A stretch of 7,476 nucleotides of DNA from Methanobacteriaceae archaeon UBA349 (GTDB taxonomy: Archaea; Methanobacteriota; Methanobacteria; Methanobacteriales; Methanobacteriaceae): assembly GCA_002509745.1 (NCBI GenBank), contig DAWK01000131.1:1-7476 (forward strand). Direction: 5' to 3'. The notes under the pieces are model-generated. The model saw only the letters and a program-made list of their open reading frames with translations, searched no databases and was not told where the DNA came from. Position numbers and translations under genes: made by a program. Shown here piece after piece: positions 1 to 5,915 of this stretch; the stretch's first letter is position 1, and each line of letters begins with the position of its first letter.

Positions 1-2
1 AA

Positions 3-839
3 AAAGAAGGACGTCCCAGAGTCCGCATGAATGGAGCCCAAATAATGGATATTGTGCACGCTCATGATGGGCTTATTGGCCCAGCACACGCATTTACTCC
101 TTGGACCAGTATGTACAAGGCCTATGATAGTTATATGGATTGTTATGGAAAAAAACCAGACTTTTTGGAGATAGGTCTTTCTGCAGATACAGATATGGCT
201 GACACCATTAAAGAACTGGAAGATATACCATTTTTAACTAATTCTGATGCACATTCGCCATGGCCGCATCGTTTAGGTCGTGAATTCAATGAAATAGAGG
301 TAGAAGATATCTCATTCACTGGATTAAAGAATGCACTAAAAAAGAAAAGAATGAAGGCCAATTATGGGTTTGACCCAAGATTAGGAAAATATCACCTTAC
401 TGCTTGTACCAGATGTTATGAAATATTTTCTCCAAAAGAAGCTCAAGAGGCTAATAGGAAGTGTTCTTGTGGTGGAACCATTAAAAAAGGTGTTGATTAT
501 CGAATATCCGAAATAGCTACTTGGAAAAGACCGCATCATCCTTATCATAGGCCGCCTTATATTCATATAATGCCTTTGGCTGAAATAATTTCTCTAGCAT
601 TTTCTAAAGGAGTTACCACAAAATTTGTTCAGGGAATATGGGAGAATCTGGTTAATAACTTGGGAAGCGAAATAGATGTTATGATTCGCGTTCCCTTAGA
701 AGATATAAACGAAATTTCACCAGAAATGGCTCCGGTTATTCAGGCTTTTAGAGATAAGACTCTGGTAATTGTTCCCGGAGGGGGCGGAAAATATGGTGAG
801 ATTAAATTTCCAGAAAATAATTTAGATAACTATCTTTAA
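3..839 (+). CDS. endoQ: Endonuclease Q (EndoQ), PHP-domain DNA repair nuclease, 5'-truncated by window edge
   Basis: EndoQ nicks DNA 5' of deaminated bases (hypoxanthine, uracil) and abasic sites in archaeal base repair; this is family knowledge. The frame is open from base 3 with no stop, so the gene starts before the window and only about the last 278 residues are seen (the family is about 400-425 aa). Numbering from the Met at base 27, the PHP-type metal-binding motifs PAHAF (His21) and NSDAH (Asp74, His76) are present. A zinc-binding element follows with CxxC (Cys127, Cys130) and CxC (Cys146, Cys148), then the family's C-terminal [10 protein letters not shown] signature. The Met at base 27 lies inside the conserved domain and is not the true start. 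I see no canonical PCNA-binding box at the C-terminus (it ends DNYL). A small gene follows after an 84 bp AT-rich gap. The family assignment is strong; the substrate is inferred from characterised homologues. Confidence 0.9.
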   Translation, partial: KEGRPRVRMNGAQIMDIVHAHDGLIGPAHAFTPWTSMYKAYDSYMDCYGKKPDFLEIGLSADTDMADTIKELEDIPFLTNSDAHSPWPHRLGREFNEIEVEDISFTGLKNALKKKRMKANYGFDPRLGKYHLTACTRCYEIFSPKEAQEANRKCSCGGTIKKGVDYRISEIATWKRPHHPYHRPPYIHIMPLAEIISLAFSKGVTTKFVQGIWENLVNNLGSEIDVMIRVPLEDINEISPEMAPVIQAFRDKTLVIVPGGGGKYGEIKFPENNLDNYL

Positions 840-901
840 TCTATTAATTTAGCTTAATTTCAATTAATTAAATTAATAGAAAATTAATTAAATTAATAGA
901 A
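840..901. repeat. 20-bp direct repeat (two copies) with alternative inverted-repeat arms
   Basis: Immediately after the EndoQ stop codon, a 20-bp unit beginning AATTAATTAAATTAATAGA occurs twice in tandem, starting at 862 and 882. The 11-base segment at 840-850 (TCTATTAATTT) is the exact reverse complement of bases 870-880 in the first copy and of 890-900 in the second, so RNA from here could form either of two exclusive hairpins. All pairs but two are A-U, so the hairpins would be weak. It may act as a 3'-end signal for EndoQ, as promoter DNA for the next gene, or be replication-slippage sequence; nothing decides between these. Confidence 0.6.
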
Positions 902-923
902 ATTTACTATTAGTGTGATTAAA

Positions 924-1130
924 ATGGATTTTAAAGCCACTATGGGAATATGTCGTAAAGTAGATTCTGAGAAAAAAATAGTTATTGTACCTCAGGAAGC
1001 AGATATATTGGAAGAAAATGAATTGGTAGTTGTTATTAATTCAGAAGAGTTTATAAAACTACTAGATAACTTTAAAGATAAATTTGATTTCATGGAAACA
1101 ATTAAGAAAGATATATCTTCAGAAAAATAG
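924..1130 (+). CDS. Small conserved-looking hypothetical protein (68 aa)
   Basis: I do not recognise the family. The predicted protein is short, soluble and charged. Its N-terminal half alternates beta-like segments (FKATMGICRKV, KKIVIVP, ELVVVINS), and its C-terminal half (about residues 37-68) is a Lys/Asp/Glu-rich helix. It has a single cysteine (in GICRKV), and no signal peptide or membrane segment. An in-frame GTG lies 9 bases upstream at 915, but GTGAT at 915-919 matches the archaeal anti-Shine-Dalgarno sequence and sits 4 bases before ATG 924, a spacing much like that before frhA and the minus-strand gene starting at 2951. I therefore prefer ATG 924. The gene is co-directional with EndoQ, 84 bp downstream, and may be co-transcribed. 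A small beta-rich DNA-binding (AbrB-like) fold is conceivable but unsupported. It could be a chance frame, although the Shine-Dalgarno match and regular protein argue against that. Confidence 0.62.
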   Translation: MDFKATMGICRKVDSEKKIVIVPQEADILEENELVVVINSEEFIKLLDNFKDKFDFMETIKKDISSEK

Positions 1131-1371
1131 TTAATTTTTATAATTAAAACCAGTAAATCGAATCCAAATTCCTTCAAGTTAATTACTGTTAGCTACCATC
1201 AAATGATTTACTAAAACTATGCACTTATTTTAAGAAACATTATCTTTTATATTAGCCGTGCTTAAAACTAAATCAATATTCTAATGGATTTTAGGGTACA
1301 TCTACTAATGATTTAAATTAATTTTGAATATATTCAATTTAGAAGTAATAGGAATCATATGTATTAAATTT
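1131..1371. other. AT-rich intergenic region without a recognisable gene
   Basis: This stretch between the small plus-strand gene and the minus-strand tRNA-Arg(CCT) gene is AT-rich and interrupted by stops in all frames I followed. It holds a 14-bp perfect palindrome, TTGAATATATTCAA, at 1324-1337. I see no tRNA-like or box C/D RNA structure and no convincing terminator hairpin for the small gene, although T-rich sequence follows its stop (1131-1141). Confidence 0.6.
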
Positions 1372-1378
1372 AAAAAAA
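1372..1378 (-). terminator. Oligo-T terminator of tRNA-Arg(CCT)
   Basis: A run of seven A on the plus strand is T7 on the transcribed minus strand, 9 bases past the tRNA 3' end. Archaeal RNA polymerase commonly terminates at such T-runs. The other tRNA in this window also has a T7 run behind it. Confidence 0.6.
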
Positions 1379-1385
1379 TATTATA

Positions 1386-1464
<79 letters not shown>

Positions 1465-1521
1465 GTTATGTGGCTATCAAATTTTTATTTTTACATTTGA
1501 TTATTATTAAAGATAACAATT

Positions 1522-1529
1522 TATATAAA
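1522..1529 (-). promoter_or_regulatory. Box A (TATA) promoter of tRNA-Arg(CCT)
   Basis: On the minus strand these bases read TTTATATA, the archaeal Box A consensus, about 60 bases upstream of the mature tRNA 5' end. This suggests a 5' leader of some 35 bases removed by RNase P. It lies between the two tRNA genes, which supports separate transcription. Confidence 0.6.
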
Positions 1530-1548
1530 TAATATAGATTAAATTTCT

Positions 1549-1555
1549 AAAAAAA
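1549..1555 (-). terminator. Oligo-T terminator of tRNA-Arg(TCT)
   Basis: Seven consecutive A on the plus strand (T7 on the minus strand) begin 10 bases past the 3' end of tRNA-Arg(TCT). The spacing matches the T7 run behind the other tRNA. Confidence 0.6.
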
Positions 1556-1564
1556 GTTCTTTGG

Positions 1565-1639
<75 letters not shown>

Positions 1640-1673
1640 TTATTAAAATGATAAAAAGATGTTAGTTTGTTTT

Positions 1674-1683
1674 ACTATATAAC
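1674..1683 (-). promoter_or_regulatory. Box A (TATA) promoter of tRNA-Arg(TCT)
   Basis: The minus strand reads GTTATATAGT, a good TATA-like Box A centred about 39 bases upstream of the mature tRNA 5' end. The spacing suits a start site roughly 10-15 bases before the tRNA. Confidence 0.5.
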
Positions 1684-1717
1684 TGCTGCGGTTTTGCCGA
1701 ATTTTAACCATTTTTAT

Positions 1718-1725
1718 AAAAAAAA
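1718..1725 (-). terminator. Possible oligo-T terminator after the PAC2 gene
   Basis: T8 on the minus strand, about 55 bases past the stop of the PAC2-family gene and before the tRNA promoter. Between the two lies a near-tandem direct repeat, TATTTTTTACA at 1762-1772 and 1774-1784, the second copy running into the stop codon. This is judged from composition only. Confidence 0.35.
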
Positions 1726-1779
1726 TATTAAAGTTTACAAATGATTTGATATTTGCAAAACTATTTTTTACAATATTTT

Positions 1780-2487
1780 TTACATATATATTGGAGATTC
1801 TGGTTCGTTCTGAACTGTTTCAGCTAGCTTTTTAAGTCGTGATTCTATTTCCTGAGCTTCTTGTAATAATGGATCAGGATCTATGCTGATATCTAACATA
1901 GTATTTAATGTATCTACCACTCCAGCAGCAGCGCGGGGGTCAGGATAGGGATTTAATATTTCTGCAAAGAGACAGGATGCAGGTATGTTTTTTGAAGCAC
2001 ACTGAGTTAATAAAGTTCCAGATAGACCATTTATATTTCCAAAGGGTAATATTGGAAGGCCCATATCTTCTAATCGTTTGCTGGAATCTTCACTATTCCC
2101 TGCAGCGGTTGTGGGTCGACTTTTTTCCCTAACAACCATGCTGTTAAATGTTATCAGTTCTTTACTATTGTTTCTATCCATCCAGTCCACAATGGAACTA
2201 GTCATGTCGTATACAACATTAGGTGGCACAATAAAATCGGATAGGAATAAAACTAATCCTTCAGCTTCATAAATCCTAAAAGGGTGTAAAGCAACTCCTT
2301 TGTAGAGAACAGCTAGTGGTGGAAAATATTTGGATTCAATATATCCTATTTCCTTCATTTTGAGGTCTTCTACTAAAAGCCAACCAATTATATTCCCAAT
2401 TAAACCTCCACCTGGAGATCCTTCAAGTACAACGGCATCTTCAATATCTTCTGATTTAATTTTACAGCACTCAGTTTTAGTTATCAT
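1780..2487 (-). CDS. PAC2-family protein (proteasome assembly chaperone homologue) with C-terminal HbYX tail
   Basis: This 235-aa protein belongs to the PAC2 family (COG2047-type), the archaeal relatives of eukaryotic proteasome assembly chaperones. Visible family features are the N-terminal [10 protein letters not shown] loop (residues 23-32), SDFIVPP (83-89), the TTAAGNSED region (126-134), [14 protein letters not shown] (147-160) and NPYPDPRAA (179-187). A charged, probably helical C-terminal segment follows (about 206-227). The last three residues are Ile-Tyr-Met, which fits the hydrophobic-Tyr-X (HbYX) motif that docks proteasome activators into 20S alpha-ring pockets; archaeal PbaB is known to use such a tail. 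ATG 2487 overlaps the stop of the upstream gene as ATGA, suggesting translational coupling; the nearby G-run (minus-strand GGGGG) is a weak ribosome binding site. Expected to be cytoplasmic. The family is confident; proteasome binding is inferred. Confidence 0.88.
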   Translation of the reverse strand: MITKTECCKIKSEDIEDAVVLEGSPGGGLIGNIIGWLLVEDLKMKEIGYIESKYFPPLAVLYKGVALHPFRIYEAEGLVLFLSDFIVPPNVVYDMTSSIVDWMDRNNSKELITFNSMVVREKSRPTTAAGNSEDSSKRLEDMGLPILPFGNINGLSGTLLTQCASKNIPASCLFAEILNPYPDPRAAAGVVDTLNTMLDISIDPDPLLQEAQEIESRLKKLAETVQNEPESPIYM

Positions 2488-2951
2488 GCTTGTACGCCCC
2501 CTTCTATTCCTGTGACTTCCCCAGTATTTGCATCAATTATTATTCCACCTATTTGCTGACCTTTTTTAAATTTAAATTTAGGATCATTTCCATCTGAAAT
2601 AACTGGTACAATGTATGAGCTGCCTTTGAGAACAGGAGTTCCGAGGTATGTATAGCCTTGATCATTTGTTTTTGCTGCTATAATTTTCGCCTTAGCGACT
2701 GAAACTTTCACACTTGAACCTCCGTTACTACTTCCCTGAGAACTTACTGAAGAACCGGATCCACTACTTTGGCCCTGAACTACATCAGAAGGACTGGAAG
2801 AAGATTGAGAGTCACCTTGACTTGAACTATCACTACTTTGTGGAGTAGTTAATTGCCATAATTGTGGGGTCTGACTTATTTGATAACCGGCTGCGGCTAC
2901 ACCTATCATAAGCACTATAACCACTGATACTAATATTTTTGAGTTTATCAT
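2484..2951 (-). CDS. Membrane-anchored or secreted Ser-rich protein with PepSY-like C-terminal domain
   Basis: The protein has 155 aa in three parts. Residues 5-22 are a hydrophobic signal or anchor segment after a single Lys. Residues 39-80 form a low-complexity linker in which 22 of 42 residues are Ser, the rest mostly Gly, Gln and Asp. Residues 83-152 form a compact domain that starts VAKAKIIAA and ends [16 protein letters not shown], which resembles a PepSY domain (helix, then strands closing on an I-DA-TGEV turn). There is no lipobox cysteine. The layout suggests a domain displayed outside the membrane on a flexible, possibly glycosylated stalk. Start ATG 2951 has a strong GGTGAG ribosome binding site (plus-strand 2955-2960). 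The gene overlaps the PAC2 gene by 4 bp, so the two are probably one transcript. The PepSY call rests on pattern resemblance only; function is unknown. Confidence 0.75.
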   Translation of the reverse strand: MINSKILVSVVIVLMIGVAAAGYQISQTPQLWQLTTPQSSDSSSQGDSQSSSSPSDVVQGQSSGSGSSVSSQGSSNGGSSVKVSVAKAKIIAAKTNDQGYTYLGTPVLKGSSYIVPVISDGNDPKFKFKKGQQIGGIIIDANTGEVTGIEGGVQA

Positions 2952-2990
2952 TAACTCACCTTTTAAAATTTATTATATTATTTTATTTAT

Positions 2991-3009
2991 TATTATATAC
3001 CTTGTATAT
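2991..3009 (-). promoter_or_regulatory. Box A promoter of the PepSY-like/PAC2 unit with overlapping inverted repeat
   Basis: On the minus strand, GTATATAATA (plus 2991-3000) is a Box A about 40-49 bases before the start codon. It overlaps an inverted repeat, ATATAC-CTT-GTATAT (2995-3009 on the plus strand), covering the TATA box and the TFB-recognition side. Such a symmetric site could bind a repressor, but AT-rich DNA yields short repeats easily. Confidence 0.5.
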
Positions 3010-3079
3010 CTGAACTTATTAAATTATCTTAAATTTGACTATAGTTTTTTATTCAAATCAAGTTTTTATATGATATTAT

Positions 3080-3098
3080 TGTGAATACCAGATTCACA
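3080..3098. promoter_or_regulatory. Operator-like inverted repeat TGTGAAT-N5-ATTCACA
   Basis: A perfect 7-bp inverted repeat with a 5-base spacer (ACCAG), relatively GC-containing for this region. It lies between the divergent PepSY-like and frhA promoters, about 80 bp from the former's TATA box and about 150 bp from the nearer frhA TATA box. The form (19-bp dyad) fits a dimeric helix-turn-helix regulator site; the regulator is unknown. Confidence 0.4.
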
Positions 3099-3140
3099 TT
3101 ATTATATCTGCGGGTTATAAACTTTGGCTATGAATATAAT

Positions 3141-3184
3141 TAACTAATATTAATTAGTTACTAAAGGTAAATAAATTACTAAAG
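3141..3184. repeat. 20-bp inverted repeat plus TTACTAAAG direct repeats upstream of frhA
   Basis: TAACTAAT and ATTAGTTA (3141-3148, 3153-3160) form a perfect 8-bp dyad with a 4-base spacer. Overlapping its right end, TTACTAAAG occurs at 3158-3166 and again at 3176-3184, 18 bp apart. A third, low-complexity dyad, TTCTTTT-AAA-AAAAGAA, lies at 3217-3233. The rest of the 2952-3355 gap holds only promoter elements; I see no gene in it. Confidence 0.45.
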
Positions 3185-3250
3185 TTCTCTATTTCTAATT
3201 AAATGCGTTTATTTTCTTCTTTTAAAAAAAGAATTAATCATGGGTTTGCC

Positions 3251-3262
3251 ATTATATAAATA
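3251..3262 (+). promoter_or_regulatory. Distal TATA box candidate for frhA
   Basis: ATTATATAAATA is a good Box A match about 95-105 bases before the frhA start. If used, it would give a 5' untranslated leader of some 70 bases. A second TATA box lies about 60 bp downstream, so this may be an alternative promoter. Confidence 0.4.
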
Positions 3263-3308
3263 CTTTTCATTTTTTTCCTAATTGAAAAACTTATAACATA
3301 TAATAATA

Positions 3309-3318
3309 GTTATATAAA
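3309..3318 (+). promoter_or_regulatory. Proximal TATA box candidate for frhADGB
   Basis: GTTATATAAA contains a strong Box A about 40 bases upstream of the frhA start codon. The expected start site, 25-30 bases downstream of Box A, would leave a short leader just containing the GAGGTGAT ribosome binding site. This is the best single promoter candidate for the operon. Confidence 0.55.
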
Positions 3319-3343
3319 TGATAGTTTTTGAACTTTAAAACAA

Positions 3344-3351
3344 GAGGTGAT
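3344..3351 (+). promoter_or_regulatory. Ribosome binding site that fixes the TTG start of frhA
   Basis: GAGGTGAT is complementary to the 3' end of archaeal 16S rRNA and lies 4 bases before TTG 3356. The in-frame GTG at 3347 falls inside this site, so it cannot reasonably be the start codon. Confidence 0.85.
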
Positions 3352-3355
3352 ACAT

Positions 3356-4573
3356 TTGAGCGAAAGGATTGTTATATCGCCGACATCACGACAAGAAGGA
3401 CATGCAGAACTTGTCATGGAAGTCGATGATGAAGGAATCGTGACCAAAGGACGATACTTCAGTATTACTCCTGTTAGAGGTCTTGAGAAAATAGTTACAG
3501 GCAAAGCTCCAGAAACCGCTCCAGTTATTGTACAGCGGATTTGTGGTGTTTGCCCTATACCTCACACTCTAGCTTCAGTTGAGGCCATTGATGACTCACT
3601 GGACATAGAGGTACCTAAAGCAGGACAACAACTACGAGAGTTAACCCTTATGGCCCACGATATAAACAGCCATGCTATCCACCATTTCCTGATAGCTGCT
3701 GATTTCGTACCAGAAAATCTTATGGCTGCTGCCATAAACTCTGTTTCCGAAATCAGGAAAAACTGTCAGTATGTAGTGGACATGGTAGCTGGTGAAGGTA
3801 TTCACCCATCCGATGTGCGGATTGGAGGAATGGCCGATAATATCAGTGAATTAGCCAGAAAGAGGCTATACTCAAGGTTAAAACAATTAAAACCAAAACT
3901 CGACGAACACGTTGATTTAATTATTGGTTTAGTAGAAGATAAAGGACTACCCGAAGGTTTAGGTGTACATGATCAAAAAACCATGGCTACTGATGTACTT
4001 TACGGTAATCGTGACAACTTCGATCTGGATAGGTTCACTGAAATAATGCCTGAAAGCTGGTATGATGATGCGGAAATAGGTCACAGAGCTTGCTCCACTA
4101 TCCCATTATATGATGGTAGAAATATTGAAGTAGGTCCAAGAGCTAGGATGGCTGAATTCCAAGGATTCAAAGGAAGTGGTGTGGTAGCACAACACGTAGC
4201 AAGGGCCTTAGAAATGAAATCTGCTTTATCTAGAGCAATAGATATTTTAGATGATTTGGATACTTCTGCTCCTGCTCAGGCTGATTTCGACATTACAGGT
4301 ACTAACAAATTAGGTATAGGTGCCATTGAAGGACCTAGAGGAATGGACGTACACATGGCACAAATTGCCAATGGTAAAACTCAGTTCTACAGTGCTTTAG
4401 TCCCTACAACCTGGAACATACCAACTATGGGCCCTGCAACTGAAGGATTCCACCACGAGTTCGGACCTCATGTTATCCGTGCATACGACCCATGTTTGTC
4501 CTGTGCTACTCACGTAATTGTGGTAGACGACGAGGACAGCAGCGTCATTAAAAATGAAATCGTCAGAATTTAA
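3356..4573 (+). CDS. frhA: F420-reducing [NiFe] hydrogenase, large (alpha) subunit FrhA
   Basis: FrhA carries the Ni-Fe active site of the group 3a hydrogenase that oxidises H2 and feeds electrons through FrhG and FrhB to coenzyme F420 in the cytoplasm. The 405-aa protein starts at TTG 3356, giving [16 protein letters not shown], which agrees with my recollection of characterised FrhA. The Ni-Fe ligands are all present: Cys63 and Cys66 in RICGVCP, and Cys380 and Cys383 in DPCLSCATH. Glu14 of the N-terminal RQEGH motif is also present. After His386, 19 residues remain (starting [10 protein letters not shown] and ending IVRI). This is the C-terminal peptide that the maturation protease removes after Ni insertion. 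The L4-type motif near 325-329 reads EGPRG. The second Cys of the C-terminal pair is an ordinary Cys codon, so this is not a selenocysteine form. First gene of a four-gene operon, 21 bases before frhD. Confidence 0.97.
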   Translation: MSERIVISPTSRQEGHAELVMEVDDEGIVTKGRYFSITPVRGLEKIVTGKAPETAPVIVQRICGVCPIPHTLASVEAIDDSLDIEVPKAGQQLRELTLMAHDINSHAIHHFLIAADFVPENLMAAAINSVSEIRKNCQYVVDMVAGEGIHPSDVRIGGMADNISELARKRLYSRLKQLKPKLDEHVDLIIGLVEDKGLPEGLGVHDQKTMATDVLYGNRDNFDLDRFTEIMPESWYDDAEIGHRACSTIPLYDGRNIEVGPRARMAEFQGFKGSGVVAQHVARALEMKSALSRAIDILDDLDTSAPAQADFDITGTNKLGIGAIEGPRGMDVHMAQIANGKTQFYSALVPTTWNIPTMGPATEGFHHEFGPHVIRAYDPCLSCATHVIVVDDEDSSVIKNEIVRI

Positions 4574-4594
4574 TGGATTTATAAAGGGAATAAA

Positions 4595-5071
4595 ATGCCA
4601 TACGATGCAGAGATATTAGTAGTAGGGTGCGGAAACGTTTTGTTTAAAGACGACGGTTTCGGCCCAGCAGTGATCGAAGCCTTAGAAGAATATTTTAAGG
4701 AACACAAAGACGAAAAGCCAGAAAATGTTATGTTTATTGATGCTGGAACTGGAGGTCCTCACTTTGTATTTTCACTTCCCCAAGATTCCTGGAAAAAGAT
4801 GATCGTGGTGGATATTGTAGAATTTAAGGCAGAACCAGGCACGCTAAGAAAATTCGAAGTGGATGAAATTCCAAAAGGATCTTATGAAAACATGCATTCA
4901 TGGCCCGTTAATCAACCATTACATGAACTCAGTGAAACCGTAGATGTCATGGTTATAGGATGCAAACCCGAAGAAATCTCTGCCCCTGATGTGGTTATGG
5001 GACTCAGTCCCGCTATTGAAAAAGCTATTCCTGAAGCCATTAAAATGATTTTAAAGGAGATAGGGGTTTAG
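4595..5071 (+). CDS. frhD: Hydrogenase maturation endopeptidase FrhD (HybD/HycI family)
   Basis: FrhD is the nickel-dependent checkpoint protease that cuts the C-terminal extension from FrhA after the Ni-Fe centre is assembled. The 158-aa protein is of usual length. It shows the family start [14 protein letters not shown] (residues 11-24), with Asp20 in the place of the first metal ligand (Glu16 of E. coli HybD). IDAGTGG follows at 48-54. Asp73 in VVDIVEF probably matches the second ligand (HybD Asp62), and His101 in NMHSWP (less likely His110) the third. The preceding AAAGGGA (about 4583-4589) serves as ribosome binding site. The gene sits between frhA and frhG, 21 bases after the former and 4 bases before the latter, the gene order known from Methanobacteriales. 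Ligand equivalences come from motif position, not an alignment. Confidence 0.95.
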   Translation: MPYDAEILVVGCGNVLFKDDGFGPAVIEALEEYFKEHKDEKPENVMFIDAGTGGPHFVFSLPQDSWKKMIVVDIVEFKAEPGTLRKFEVDEIPKGSYENMHSWPVNQPLHELSETVDVMVIGCKPEEISAPDVVMGLSPAIEKAIPEAIKMILKEIGV

Positions 5072-5075
5072 CAAA

Positions 5076-5903
5076 ATGAGCTTGATTTCCAGAATAAAGG
5101 ATTTATTAGGAATAGGGGCTAAACCAGCTAATGAGGAGGCTAAACCAGCAAAATCAGGAGAAGTTGGAGCTTCAGAACAGGAGGTTGAAAAAGTGGCCGA
5201 AGAAAATGCAAAACCAAGAATTGGTTACATTCACTTGAGTGGATGTACCGGAGATGTTATGTCGTTAAGTGAGAATTACGACATTCTCGCCGAATTACTC
5301 ACCAACATGGTGGATATTGTTTATGGACAAACCCTGGCAGACGTATGGGAAATGCCAGAAATGGATCTAGCACTCGTAGAAGGGTCTGTCTGTCTGCAGG
5401 ATGAACATAGCCTGCATGAATTAATGGAAACAAGGGAAAAAGCAGCTATGGTATGTGCTTTTGGATCATGTTCTGCTACAGGATGTTTCACTAGATACTC
5501 TCGGGGTGGACAACAAGCAAGACCAGATCACGAATCATTTGTGCCTATTGCTGATTTGATTAAAGTGGACTGTGCAATACCAGGATGTCCACCTTCCCCA
5601 GAAATTATCGCTAAAACAGTAGTAGCTTTAATTAATGGAGACATGGACTATTTACAGCCTATGATAGATTTAGCAGGAATGACCGAAGGATGCGGATGCG
5701 ATCTTCAAAAATACGTGGTCAATCAGGCTTTATGTATCGGATGCGGTACCTGTGCCATGGCCTGCCAAACCAGAGCTGTTAGCATGACTAATGGGCGACC
5801 AGAAGTTAATGGTGACCGATGTGTAAAATGTGGAATCTGTTATGTACAGTGCCCACGAAGTTGGTTCCCAGAAGAACAAATCAAAAAGGACTTAGGACTA
5901 TAG
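5076..5903 (+). CDS. frhG: F420-reducing hydrogenase, small (gamma) subunit FrhG
   Basis: FrhG (275 aa) conducts electrons from the Ni-Fe site to FrhB through three [4Fe-4S] clusters. Residues 1-48 are a basic start followed by an Ala/Lys/Glu/Pro-rich linker. The small-subunit domain begins at [13 protein letters not shown]. Proximal-cluster ligands are expected among Cys57, Asp60, Cys127/Cys132 (CAFGSC) and Cys171 (PGCPPSP); Asp60 stands where other hydrogenases have Cys, as I recall for the FrhG structure of Methanothermobacter marburgensis. A ferredoxin-like C-terminal domain has [11 protein letters not shown] (Cys220, 223, 226, 230) and [11 protein letters not shown] (Cys249, 252, 255, 259), each continued by a Pro or Gln and binding one [4Fe-4S]. 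Start ATG 5076 follows the frhD stop by 4 bases; G-rich AGGAG and GGGG just upstream, within the frhD end, act as ribosome binding site. The linker contains a 21-bp tandem-like duplication. Confidence 0.97.
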   Translation: MSLISRIKDLLGIGAKPANEEAKPAKSGEVGASEQEVEKVAEENAKPRIGYIHLSGCTGDVMSLSENYDILAELLTNMVDIVYGQTLADVWEMPEMDLALVEGSVCLQDEHSLHELMETREKAAMVCAFGSCSATGCFTRYSRGGQQARPDHESFVPIADLIKVDCAIPGCPPSPEIIAKTVVALINGDMDYLQPMIDLAGMTEGCGCDLQKYVVNQALCIGCGTCAMACQTRAVSMTNGRPEVNGDRCVKCGICYVQCPRSWFPEEQIKKDLGL

Positions 5904-5915
5904 GAGGCTGAAAAA

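Noticed and set aside
143..566. Open frames on the minus strand across the EndoQ gene
   Set aside because: They have no ribosome binding site or recognisable domain and lie antisense to a well-conserved coding region.
862..901. Tandem repeat as a possible CRISPR array
   Set aside because: There are only two contiguous 20-bp copies, no spacers and no cas genes.
915..923. GTG 915 as the start of the small gene after EndoQ
   Set aside because: GTGAT there works better as a Shine-Dalgarno element for ATG 924, and no other ribosome binding site precedes the GTG.
992..1177. Minus-strand open frame antisense to the small gene at 924-1130
   Set aside because: Its Ser/Ile/Leu-rich composition is typical of antisense translation of an AT-rich gene, and the plus-strand frame has a better ribosome binding site.
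1908..2515. Open frames on the plus strand across the PAC2 gene
   Set aside because: They are antisense to a recognised family; their translations are Ser/Leu-rich and show no domain.
3347..3355. GTG 3347 as the start of frhA
   Set aside because: It lies inside the GAGGTGAT ribosome binding site. TTG 3356 is correctly spaced and gives the expected FrhA N-terminus.
4487..4510. Selenocysteine in the C-terminal Ni-binding motif of FrhA
   Set aside because: The codons encode Cys and no in-frame TGA is present, so this is the ordinary [NiFe] form.
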